A stretch of 8,538 bases of DNA. It comes from an uncultured Cryomorphaceae bacterium (GTDB taxonomy: Bacteria > Bacteroidota > Bacteroidia > Flavobacteriales > Schleiferiaceae). Every line of letters starts with the position of its first letter. Positions within the stretch are counted from its first letter, which is position 1. Positions 1 to 6,427 of this stretch are shown piece after piece. Position numbers and translations under genes: made by a program. The notes beneath the pieces were generated by a model. The model was not told where the DNA came from, made no database searches, and worked only from the letters and a program-made list of their open reading frames with translations. The stretch is taken from NCBI GenBank assembly GCA_913049755.1, contig CAJWXO010000051.1:1-8538 (forward strand), in the 5' to 3' direction.

Positions 1-543
1 GCTTAGGGTTTCTTCTATGCTTGCGTTTCTACTTTTCCCTCTTGCTAATGGAATTGTACAGAAAGTACAGAAATAATCACATCCATCTTGAATTTTTAAA
101 AATGAACGTGTTCGGTCTCCTATGGAATAAGAAGGAATGAACTCTTTTGTTTTTTTGATGCTATCAAATGCAACGATCGGCTCTTTGTTTTCTTCATCTA
201 AGCGTTGTAAATGTTCAAGCACATTGAATTTTTCATTAGCGCCAAGCACCATGTCCACGCCCTCCATCTTGCTTATTTCTATCGGCTTAAGTTGTGCAAA
301 ACACCCAACTATAATAACAAAGGAGGCATTATTTATACGCTTTGCTTTTTTTACAAGCTGTCGACATTTTTTATCTGCATTTTCAGTGACAGAGCAGGTA
401 TTGATGATATAGATGTCTGGATGCTCTTCAAAATTAACCTTTGCGATACCTGCATCCTCAAATAGTCGGGATATTGTCGATGTTTCTGAGAAATTCAGCT
501 TACATCCAAGGGTGTAAAAAGCAACTTTTTTAAACTGATTCAT
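1..543 (-). CDS. mtaB: tRNA t6A37 methylthiotransferase MtaB, N-terminal part (runs off left edge)
   Basis: The minus-strand frame from the ATG at 543 stays open for 181 codons to the window edge, so the C-terminal half, including any TRAM domain, is missing. The start reads MNQFKKVAFYTLGCKLN. Cysteines 14 (LGCKLN), 50 (NTCSVT) and 81 (VGC) are placed as the first [4Fe-4S] cluster ligands of the UPF0004 domain of methylthiotransferases. CDYFCTFC at residues 155-162 is the radical-SAM CxxxCxxC motif. Family knowledge: MtaB converts N6-threonylcarbamoyladenosine-37 to its 2-methylthio form in tRNAs that read ANN codons, in the cytoplasm. TLGCKLNFSE and the NTCSVTENAD stretch resemble MtaB more than MiaB or RimO; this assignment is from memory of the families, not from alignment. 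The gene is divergent from lhgO and has its own promoter candidate 14 bases upstream, which implies a very short leader. Confidence 0.93.
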   Translation of the reverse strand, partial: MNQFKKVAFYTLGCKLNFSETSTISRLFEDAGIAKVNFEEHPDIYIINTCSVTENADKKCRQLVKKAKRINNASFVIIVGCFAQLKPIEISKMEGVDMVLGANEKFNVLEHLQRLDEENKEPIVAFDSIKKTKEFIPSYSIGDRTRSFLKIQDGCDYFCTFCTIPLARGKSRNASIEETLS

Positions 544-556
544 AATTGATTGTCTG

Positions 557-586
557 CAAATTTACGAGTTCAATGATGGTTAACAA
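557..586 (-). promoter_or_regulatory. Bacteroidota-type promoter for mtaB
   Basis: On the minus strand TTG (586-584) is followed by exactly 19 bases and then TAAATTTG (564-557). This matches the primary-sigma consensus TTG-N19-TAnnTTTG known from Flavobacterium and Bacteroides. The -7 element ends 13 bases before the mtaB ATG at 543. Transcription would therefore start only a few bases upstream of the coding sequence, leaving little or no room for a Shine-Dalgarno site. The pattern is seen directly; promoter activity is inferred. Confidence 0.55.
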
Positions 587-637
587 AATTGAAGCCTATC
601 TTATTGCTCTTTTTATGGTATAAACCTAGATATTCAC

Positions 638-645
638 TAAATTTG
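638..645 (+). promoter_or_regulatory. -7 element (TAAATTTG) for lhgO
   Basis: TAAATTTG lies 16 bases before the lhgO ATG and matches the Bacteroidota -7 consensus TAnnTTTG. It is the same octamer, plus a shared following C, as the mtaB -7 element on the other strand. No TTG is present at the expected spacing; the bases there are TGG at 616-618 within a T-rich run. The promoter therefore looks weaker than that of mtaB, or it relies on an activator. A short leader of about ten bases is implied. Confidence 0.4.
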
Positions 646-661
646 CGGAAAATTCAATACT

Positions 662-1873
662 ATGAAATTTGATATTGCTGTTGTTGGTGGAGGTATCGTA
701 GGGGCAGCAACCTTTTACAAGCTTCAAAAAAGAAATCCCAACCTAACTATAGCTTTATTTGAAAAAGAATCGGCCCTAGCAGACCACCAGACGGGGCACA
801 ATTCTGGTGTGATTCATTCAGGTTTGTATTATAAACCCGGAAGTTTAAAGGCTAAAAATTGTATTGAAGGAAGGCATGAGCTTGTTGCTTTCTCGAAGGA
901 ATATAATATTCCCCATGATGTTTGTGGAAAAGTAGTGGTGGCAACTGAAAAAAAAGAGCTCGCAAATATGGACCGCATATTTGCAATAGGAACTGAAAAT
1001 AGAATTGAAGGAATAGAGAAGATTAATGCAGATCAAGTAAAAGATATTGAGCCACATGTAAAGTCTATTGGTGGTATTTGGGTCCCTTGCACGGGCATCG
1101 TAGATTTTGTCGCGGCGACAAAAAAAATGGTAGAACTTGCCTTGGCGATTAATAAAGACAGTAAAGTCTTTATGGGTTGTGAAGTTCAAGATATTGAAAA
1201 GAAAGACGAATATTCTATTCTGCACACGAGTAAAGGTGATTTTCAATCCAACTATCAAGTTTTCTGTGCAGGTCTTCAGGCGGATCGTTTGGCGAAGAAA
1301 GATGGTGTTGATTTAAAAGAGAAGGTAGTCGGATTCAGAGGCGATTATTATGAACTTACGCCTCAAGCTCAGCATAAGGTTAAAAATTTAATCTATCCAG
1401 TACCAAATCCGGATTTCCCATTCTTGGGCGTACATTTTACACGAATGACCAACGGAGAGATTGAATGTGGTCCTAACGCAGTATTCACATTTAAAAGGGA
1501 AGGGTACGAAAAAACTGATTTTTCATTGACTGATACGGTAGATGCGTTGTCTTATAAAGGGACATGGAAATTATTTTTCAACAATATGGCTTTTGGTATT
1601 AATGAGTACCGTCGTGCCTTTTCAAAAAGACTTTTTCTCAAAACCTTACAGCGCATGATTCCTTCATTGGAATCAGATGATTTACGACCCGGAAGGGCAG
1701 GTGTTCGTGCGCTTCTTTTGTCGCAGGATGGGGACACGAGGGACGATTTTAGGATTGAGTACCACGGAAATTCAATACACGTTTTAAATGCACCTTCGCC
1801 GGCAGCTACAGCTTCTCTTGCTATTGGAGATTACGTGTCCGAAGCAGCTGAAAAACATTTTTCAATTAAATAA
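662..1873 (+). CDS. lhgO: L-2-hydroxyglutarate oxidase (FAD-dependent, DAO family)
   Basis: A complete 403-residue protein, close to the usual length of about 400-420 for LhgO/L2HGDH. The N-terminus holds a Rossmann dinucleotide fold: GGGIVG at 9-14, with E34 ending the second strand to bind the FAD ribose. The signature GHNSGVIHSGLYYKPG (45-60) is characteristic of L-2-hydroxyglutarate oxidases. The central NPDFPFLGVHFTR (249-261) with GEIECGPNA (265-273), and the C-terminal LRPGRAGVRA (341-350) and NAPSPAATASLAIG (376-389), also fit. The family oxidises L-2-hydroxyglutarate, a side product of malate dehydrogenase acting on 2-oxoglutarate, back to 2-oxoglutarate and passes electrons to the membrane quinone pool in E. 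coli. There is no signal peptide or membrane helix, so it is cytoplasmic or peripheral. It stands alone between a divergent gene and a 90-base gap, so probably monocistronic. A related DAO-family oxidase is possible but less likely given the signature. Confidence 0.93.
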   Translation: MKFDIAVVGGGIVGAATFYKLQKRNPNLTIALFEKESALADHQTGHNSGVIHSGLYYKPGSLKAKNCIEGRHELVAFSKEYNIPHDVCGKVVVATEKKELANMDRIFAIGTENRIEGIEKINADQVKDIEPHVKSIGGIWVPCTGIVDFVAATKKMVELALAINKDSKVFMGCEVQDIEKKDEYSILHTSKGDFQSNYQVFCAGLQADRLAKKDGVDLKEKVVGFRGDYYELTPQAQHKVKNLIYPVPNPDFPFLGVHFTRMTNGEIECGPNAVFTFKREGYEKTDFSLTDTVDALSYKGTWKLFFNNMAFGINEYRRAFSKRLFLKTLQRMIPSLESDDLRPGRAGVRALLLSQDGDTRDDFRIEYHGNSIHVLNAPSPAATASLAIGDYVSEAAEKHFSIK

Positions 1874-1920
1874 TTAGGATTTAAATAGTTGCAATGTTGA
1901 TAATATTTTTGAGATGGCAT

Positions 1921-1950
1921 TTGGGAGCATTTAAATTAAAATTATCTTTA
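1921..1950 (+). promoter_or_regulatory. Promoter for the TPR-comA-WD40 unit
   Basis: TTG (1921-1923), a 19-base spacer and TATCTTTA (1943-1950) match the Bacteroidota pattern TTG-N19-TAnnTTTG except for the final G. The ATG of the TPR gene is 13 bases further on, the same short leader geometry as at mtaB. A second -7-like octamer, TATTTTTG at 1904-1911, matches fully but has no TTG at a suitable distance. No other clear signal, and no hairpin terminator for lhgO, was seen in 1874-1963. Confidence 0.45.
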
Positions 1951-1963
1951 ATAAAAACGGCCT

Positions 1964-3364
1964 ATGTTTGACGACGACGAAGACGACAGTAGCGACAATT
2001 ATTTAAAGGAAGATCTAGAGGTCTTTGAATCTTATATCAAAGGAAACAATACTGTCTTCATTGACAGCGATCGATTGGAGGCAATCGTCGACCATTATTT
2101 AATCAATGGTAATTTCTCTAAAGCCTTATTAGCTGCAGAAATGGCTATTTCACATTTTTCCTATAATGGGTTGTTCTCGCTGCGAAAGGCTCAAGCCCTA
2201 ACGGGATTAGGAAAGTTGAATGATGCGATAGATGTTTTAGATAATATTCAGTCCTTTGGCGTTCCTTCTTTCGAATTTCATTTGACTAAAGCTTCGGTAT
2301 TTAGTCAGCTCAAGGATTCTAAAAATGCGATTAAGAATTACACCTTGGCCATCGAAGCCTCGGGAGATGAGGATATCGATGATATTTATTTAGATATCTC
2401 ATTGGAATATCAAAACCAAGGCAAGTTTAAAAATGCAATAGAAATTTTAAAAACCGCTATATCGGTAAATCCTCAAAATGAGGGTGCCCTTTATGAAATT
2501 GCTTTTTGCTATGATCAGCTTGGAGACTATCAACAAGCAATATCGTGTTATTCTCAATTTATAGATGAAAACCCATACTCATTTACAGCTTGGTATAATC
2601 TTGGTAATGCGCACAGCAAGCTAGAGGATTATCCAAAGGCCGTTTGGGCCTATGACTACTCCCTTTTGATTAATAAAGATTTCGGGCCTGCTCATTTTAA
2701 TATGGCGAATGCTTATTTATCTCAAGAGAAGTTTTTTAAAGCCATTGAACATTTTAATGATTGTATGCGTATCGATGGGGATGATGCCTCTGCGTATTGT
2801 TACATAGGTGAGTGTTATGAGCAATTGAACGAATTAGAACTATCTAAGCATAACTACAAACGAAGTATCGAATTGGCCCCAATGCTTTCTGAAGCCTGGC
2901 TAGGACTTGGTATAATTGAGGACCTAGAGGGGAGAACTCGCGAGGGGATTGTATTGATAGAAAAAGCTCTGGAGTTTGAACCAAATAATGCCGGAATAAT
3001 GCATGTTTTGGCAGGGGCTTATGAAAAGATTTCTGAGTTCGAACTAGCCAAAGAGTTTTACAAGAGCTCTTTAGACATTAACCCTCATGATGAGGAATGT
3101 TTGTCAGATTATATTGAATTATTGACAGAAGAATCTCCCGCAAATGCTTTTGAAGTATTGCAAGACTTCATAGGAGAGCATAAAGAAAATAGAATTGCAG
3201 CTGTGTTGAAAGTTAATTTATATTGGCTGCGTGGTCAAAGAGAAGAAGCGTTACATTTGTTCTCAAAATGTTTACAAGAAAACGGTAAAAAAGCCAAGTC
3301 TATTTTTGATATCAATCCAAATTTACTAGACGATCAGGATTTTTTAAACCTATCACAAGACTAA
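1964..3364 (+). CDS. Tetratricopeptide repeat protein, cytoplasmic scaffold of unknown function
   Basis: A 466-residue protein built almost wholly of TPR units. It opens with an acidic tail (MFDDDEDDSSD). About ten 34-residue helical hairpins then follow from roughly residue 35 to 385. The clearest lie at 174-207 (ALYEIAFCYDQLGDYQQAI), 208-241 (AWYNLGNAHSKLEDYPKAV), 242-275, 276-309, 310-343 and 344-377, with the usual W/L-G-Y-A-P spacing. There is no signal peptide or membrane segment, so it should be cytosolic. TPR arrays bind peptides or partner proteins; nothing shows which partner. It is the first gene of the cluster. Its TAA is five bases from the comA ATG, so the two are almost certainly co-transcribed and probably work together. 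The start at 1964 is supported by the promoter candidate just upstream and by the lack of TPR-like coding before it. Confidence 0.9.
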   Translation: MFDDDEDDSSDNYLKEDLEVFESYIKGNNTVFIDSDRLEAIVDHYLINGNFSKALLAAEMAISHFSYNGLFSLRKAQALTGLGKLNDAIDVLDNIQSFGVPSFEFHLTKASVFSQLKDSKNAIKNYTLAIEASGDEDIDDIYLDISLEYQNQGKFKNAIEILKTAISVNPQNEGALYEIAFCYDQLGDYQQAISCYSQFIDENPYSFTAWYNLGNAHSKLEDYPKAVWAYDYSLLINKDFGPAHFNMANAYLSQEKFFKAIEHFNDCMRIDGDDASAYCYIGECYEQLNELELSKHNYKRSIELAPMLSEAWLGLGIIEDLEGRTREGIVLIEKALEFEPNNAGIMHVLAGAYEKISEFELAKEFYKSSLDINPHDEECLSDYIELLTEESPANAFEVLQDFIGEHKENRIAAVLKVNLYWLRGQREEALHLFSKCLQENGKKAKSIFDINPNLLDDQDFLNLSQD

Positions 3365-3369
3365 ATCAA

Positions 3370-4191
3370 ATGAATTTTAAATTGTCCTATATTCCGAAGA
3401 GATCGGAAAAACCTCGCAATCAGGGGCTTACAATGATGATGGATAAAGGGCTCAGCTTGAGACAAACAGAGGACTTTATAGAGTCTTCAGGGCACCTTAC
3501 AGACGTTATTAAGTTTGGCTTTGGAACTGCTTATGTTACCCAAAATCTCGAAGATAAAATCAAGCTTTATAAGTCTGCTGGGATTCGTCCTTATTTCGGA
3601 GGTACATTGTTTGAGGCTTTTCAGGCTCGAGGTAAGTTTAATGATTTTAGACGCCTTATTTCTAAATACGATTTAGATTTAGCAGAAATTTCGGATGGAT
3701 CGATCATTATACCTCACGACGAAAAATGTGAGTTAATTAGAAAACTGTCAAAGGACTGTACCGTTATGTCTGAGGTAGGTTCTAAAGACTCAGGTATTTT
3801 AATTTCTCCGGCAAAATGGATTCGCATGATGCAGTCTGAGTTAGAAGCTGGAAGCTGGAAGGTTATTGCTGAAGGAAGAGAGGCAGGAAATGTTGGGGTT
3901 TTTCGTCCAAATGGGACTGCCCATACCTTACTCATTAATCGGATTATTGCAAAAATTAAACCTTCAGATATTCTTTGGGAAGCTCCTCAGAAAAATCAGC
4001 AAGTTTGGTTTATAAAGCTTTTTGGGGCAGAAGTAAATTTAGGGAATATCGCACCGAACGATATGATTCCATTGGAATGTCTGCGTTTGGGTCTACGGGG
4101 AGATACTTTCTTTGAGTTCTTACCCAAGAAATACGAGGAGAGATTGAAGCAGGTCAATGATGAAAATGACATAGATGAAGTCGATTCCTAA
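3370..4191 (+). CDS. comA: Phosphosulfolactate synthase family protein (ComA)
   Basis: A 273-residue protein of the ComA family, TIM-barrel enzymes that join sulfite to phosphoenolpyruvate to give (2R)-phosphosulfolactate. This is the first step of coenzyme M synthesis in methanogens and of sulfolactate synthesis in Bacillus spores. Family landmarks in order: KPRNQGLTMMMDKGL (14-28), IKFGFGTAY (48-56), GIRPYFGGTLFE (71-82), EISDGSI (106-112), MSEVGSKD (133-140), EGREAGNVG (168-176) and LECLRLGLRGDT (235-246). All main blocks are present, so nothing suggests inactivation. The last dozen residues form a short acidic tail. The ATG is five bases after the TPR stop, with no Shine-Dalgarno site, which points to coupling. 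No comB-, comC- or comD/E-like gene is in the window, so the product could equally be sulfolactate, cysteate for sulfonolipids, or something unrelated. Family assignment is firm; the reaction in this organism is inferred. Confidence 0.87.
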   Translation: MNFKLSYIPKRSEKPRNQGLTMMMDKGLSLRQTEDFIESSGHLTDVIKFGFGTAYVTQNLEDKIKLYKSAGIRPYFGGTLFEAFQARGKFNDFRRLISKYDLDLAEISDGSIIIPHDEKCELIRKLSKDCTVMSEVGSKDSGILISPAKWIRMMQSELEAGSWKVIAEGREAGNVGVFRPNGTAHTLLINRIIAKIKPSDILWEAPQKNQQVWFIKLFGAEVNLGNIAPNDMIPLECLRLGLRGDTFFEFLPKKYEERLKQVNDENDIDEVDS

Positions 4192-4231
4192 TTCTGAAAG
4201 GTTATTTTTTTTCAAGAAGAACATACTTTAA
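4175..4231 (+). other. Short ORF overlapping the comA end; likely true start of the WD40 gene
   Basis: An ATG at 4175, inside comA in another frame and preceded by A-rich sequence, opens an 18-codon frame (MKSIPNSERLFFFKKNIL) that stops at 4229-4231. Just before that stop it crosses a run of eight Ts. A -1 shift there enters the WD40 frame and gives MKSIPNSERLFFFQEEH followed by the first WD repeat. A 17-base overlap with comA is a normal arrangement for translational coupling in an operon. The ORF has no independent evidence of being a separate protein. Confidence 0.5.
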
Positions 4232-5100
4232 AAAGCCATTCTGCTCCGGTTTATAGCATATGCTATTATGACGGTTTTATTTATTCAGCGTCAGGAGATA
4301 AGTCGGTTACGCGTTGGAATGTACAAACAGGACAGGCGGATAACTTTTTAATCAAACTAGATGTCGCTCCGTATCAAATATACGTGATTGAAACGCATGG
4401 TTTGCTTGTAATAGGTTTGAATAATGGTAAAATTCATATCATTGATTTAGCTCAAAAAAAAGAGCTTCACCGCTTAGACAAACATAACTCTGCCATATTT
4501 TCTTTTGAGTTTAATAATAAAGAAGGGCATTTTTACGTGGGAGATAAGGATGGGGTCTTGTCTGTTTGGGATGTCAAAACATGGAGTCATCTATTTACTT
4601 TTGCATTAAACGTTGGTAGGATCAGGGCCTTGCAACATGTAGAAAAGGATGGTCTTTTGCTAGTGGGGAAATATAATGGTGAAATAACGGTATATGAAAC
4701 AGAGTTTTATAACGAGCTATTAACTTTTCAAGCGCATAAGACTGGCGTCTCGAGTTTAACCTTTAATAGCACGGAAAATATACTCGTTTCAGGAGGTCAG
4801 GATGCCCACATAAAATCTTGGGATTTAAAAGGAAACATGGCTACTTCTATTCCTGCGCATAGATATGTCATCTATGGTCTCAAAATGTTCAACGCATATC
4901 TGTCTCTTTCTTGTAGTCGTGATGGGAGTATTAAAGTATGGAAAAACAGCTTTAATGAAGTAGTTCAGAAGATTGATAAGTCAGGATTTGGACACAAACA
5001 TTCTGTAAATCAACTGATCTTAATAGATGAAGAACTATTTGCTTCTTGTAGTGATGACCACACCATTAAAATATTTAGACATACTGGGCTTAATCTTTAA
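4198..5100 (+). CDS. WD40 repeat (seven-bladed beta-propeller) protein; 5' end unresolved
   Basis: The frame is open from 4198, just after a TGA at 4195-4197, to the TAA at 5098-5100. That is 300 codons, the size of a single seven-bladed propeller. Seven WD units can be read: HTLKSHSAPVYSI to VTRWNVQTG; DVAPYQIYVI to IHIIDL; KHNSAIFSF to LSVWDV; NVGRIRALQ to ITVYET; AHKTGVSSL to IKSWDL; AHRYVIYGL to IKVWKN; and HKHSVNQLI to IKIFRH. The only conventional in-frame start, GTG at 4384, would remove blade 1 and part of blade 2, so it is unlikely to be real. No ATG, GTG or TTG lies upstream in frame. The candidates are a rare ATT at 4204, or the ATG at 4175 joined by a -1 shift at a T8 run. There is no signal peptide, so it is cytosolic. 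It should be a protein-interaction platform for the upstream TPR/ComA proteins; no catalytic function is visible. Its 3' end overlaps the convergent tolC-like gene by 11 bases. Confidence 0.85.
   Translation, partial: KVIFFQEEHTLKSHSAPVYSICYYDGFIYSASGDKSVTRWNVQTGQADNFLIKLDVAPYQIYVIETHGLLVIGLNNGKIHIIDLAQKKELHRLDKHNSAIFSFEFNNKEGHFYVGDKDGVLSVWDVKTWSHLFTFALNVGRIRALQHVEKDGLLLVGKYNGEITVYETEFYNELLTFQAHKTGVSSLTFNSTENILVSGGQDAHIKSWDLKGNMATSIPAHRYVIYGLKMFNAYLSLSCSRDGSIKVWKNSFNEVVQKIDKSGFGHKHSVNQLILIDEELFASCSDDHTIKIFRHTGLNL
4205..4213 (+). other. T8-C homopolymer with U_UUU_UUC slippery heptamer (possible -1 frameshift site)
   Basis: Eight Ts (4205-4212) followed by C. Read in the frame of the ATG at 4175, bases 4207-4213 form T_TTT_TTC, which obeys the X_XXY_YYZ rule for -1 slippage. 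After slippage the next codon is CAA at 4213, in the WD40 frame. One extra T in the run would also join the frames without recoding, so a one-base deletion or homopolymer miscall explains the data equally well. An internal GAAAGG (4196-4201) lies just upstream, closer than the usual spacing for a stimulatory Shine-Dalgarno site. Confidence 0.45.
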
Positions 5101-6427
5101 TGTAGTCCAATTTTAGTTTACCTGTCATTTTATACATTTCGAGATACGTGTTTATTTTTGTCAATAGAAAATCAAAATATTGTAATGATTGATTCTCGTA
5201 AGTGTTCTTGAAATTGACAAGTTCTATTGAGCTAAGTGTACCTAGTTCAAATCTCTTTTCAGCAAGTGTCCAAGCTTGCATTGCATAATCTAAATTTAGC
5301 CCTGCAAGTACTAGGAGTTCACTGTTTCCTTTGTAGTTGTTGACTAATGCGCCCATAGAGCTTTCCAAGGATTTTTTCATGTTATCATAAGTGAGTGTAG
5401 AGATGGATTCTTGAATTTTAGATGCTTCAATGGCTCTTTTGTTCTTCCAGTTGTTGAATAGGTTGTACCTCAAATTCAGTCCACCATTATACATCACAAC
5501 CTCAGTATTTACTTGTAACGTGGGATCGTTTAGGTCTCTAAACCAGCTTTTAGCTGGAGTAAATCCAGCTTGAAGTCCGAGCGTAGGATATAAAAATGAT
5601 TTTTGAAATGAAGTATTTGTTCTTTGTAATTCTACTGCTAGATATTGATTTTTTAATTCTTGATTGGAGTTGGGCAAGTTTGCAATTGCCTCTTTAAAGT
5701 TGATGATCGGGAAGTCAAGACTAAGATCGTCACTCAGAATCGGAAGAGCTTCAATGTCAACAGGAACATTCATCAATAGAAAAAGATTACGCATGCTATT
5801 TTCAAAAGAGATTTTTTGTACTGTAGCATTGATGCTATCTGAATAGTAGAGGTTTTTAAATTGAAGAGACTCCAAGGAGTTTGCTGTTCCAATTTCACTT
5901 TTGAGCTCGTAATATTTAAAACGTTCAAATGAATTCTTTTTCATTTTATTCACGACATCTAGCTTTTCTTTTTGTGCTAATGCTTGATAATAAGTCTTCA
6001 GTACATCTACAACAGTTGACTCAATAACCGCAAATGCATTTCCTTTACTTTGTGACTCAAGTTGCTCCAATCTCTGTTTAGAAATGCGCACGGCCATTCC
6101 ACTGAATAGATTCATATTCATGGATAGGTTAGGAGATAGGTTTGTTGAAAGAATCACACCCGGAGTAAAGGTAAATGGGTTTTTCGTGTTGTCTTGTATA
6201 GTTGTATTTGCCCCTACATTTAGCGCAACTGTTGGGTATAATCCTGCCTCACTCCAAGTATTGTTTTTTTCAGCTATCCTTTGTTGTGCAGCACTTATTT
6301 GCACGGCGTAATTATTTTTAAGAGAAATAAAAACGGCGTCTTTGGCTGATAAAGTTTGGTCTTCTTGGCTGTAACAAAGGGAAAGAAAGAAAAGCGAAAA
6401 AAAACAATGTAAAACTCTAGTGTTCAT
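5090..6427 (-). CDS. TolC-family outer membrane efflux protein
   Basis: A 445-residue protein with a signal peptide (residues 1-20: basic MNTR, a hydrophobic core, and likely cleavage after CYS before QEDQ). Cys18 sits in LSLC, a poor lipobox, so signal peptidase I is favoured over lipoprotein processing. The mature part has the two-fold outer-membrane efflux protein pattern of long alanine/glutamine/leucine-rich helices alternating with short strand segments. Early on there is LSAKDAVFISLKNNYAVQ; near the end, DYAMQAWTLAEKRFELGTLS followed by IELVNFKNTYENQ, the typical last helix pair before the C-terminus. Such proteins trimerise to form the outer-membrane and periplasmic channel of tripartite exporters. 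The ATG lies inside the 3' end of the RND gene (11-base overlap), so the two are translationally coupled and should form one pump. The substrate cannot be read from the sequence. Length is typical, and nothing looks truncated. Confidence 0.9.
   Translation of the reverse strand: MNTRVLHCFFSLFFLSLCYSQEDQTLSAKDAVFISLKNNYAVQISAAQQRIAEKNNTWSEAGLYPTVALNVGANTTIQDNTKNPFTFTPGVILSTNLSPNLSMNMNLFSGMAVRISKQRLEQLESQSKGNAFAVIESTVVDVLKTYYQALAQKEKLDVVNKMKKNSFERFKYYELKSEIGTANSLESLQFKNLYYSDSINATVQKISFENSMRNLFLLMNVPVDIEALPILSDDLSLDFPIINFKEAIANLPNSNQELKNQYLAVELQRTNTSFQKSFLYPTLGLQAGFTPAKSWFRDLNDPTLQVNTEVVMYNGGLNLRYNLFNNWKNKRAIEASKIQESISTLTYDNMKKSLESSMGALVNNYKGNSELLVLAGLNLDYAMQAWTLAEKRFELGTLSSIELVNFKNTYENQSLQYFDFLLTKINTYLEMYKMTGKLKLDYIKD

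Noticed and set aside
137..465. Two plus-strand open frames (137-412 and 211-465)
   Set aside because: They lie antisense to mtaB, whose minus-strand translation has all expected cysteine motifs. Their own peptides show no domain pattern.
845..1258. Minus-strand open frame of 137 codons
   Set aside because: It is antisense to the conserved FAD-binding and central part of lhgO, and its peptide is a low-quality mix rich in F, I and Y.
1904..1911. TATTTTTG as the -7 element for the TPR gene
   Set aside because: It fits TAnnTTTG, but no TTG is found about 19 bases upstream. The candidate at 1921-1950 has exact spacing and sits closer to the start codon.
3714..3935. Minus-strand open frame opposite comA
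   Set aside because: It is fully inside comA, with no start context or recognisable family.
4253..4266. 14-base perfect palindrome ATAGCATATGCTAT, a possible operator or frameshift-stimulating hairpin
   Set aside because: It lies inside WD repeat 1 coding Y-S-I-C-Y, is AT-rich with a weak stem, and sits about 40 bases after the slippery site, which is too far for a classic stimulator. Chance is likely in AT-rich DNA.
4384..4386. GTG as the start of the WD40 gene
   Set aside because: It would discard a clear first WD repeat (4222-4338) and part of the second, leaving an incomplete propeller. The upstream frame codes convincingly for propeller sequence.
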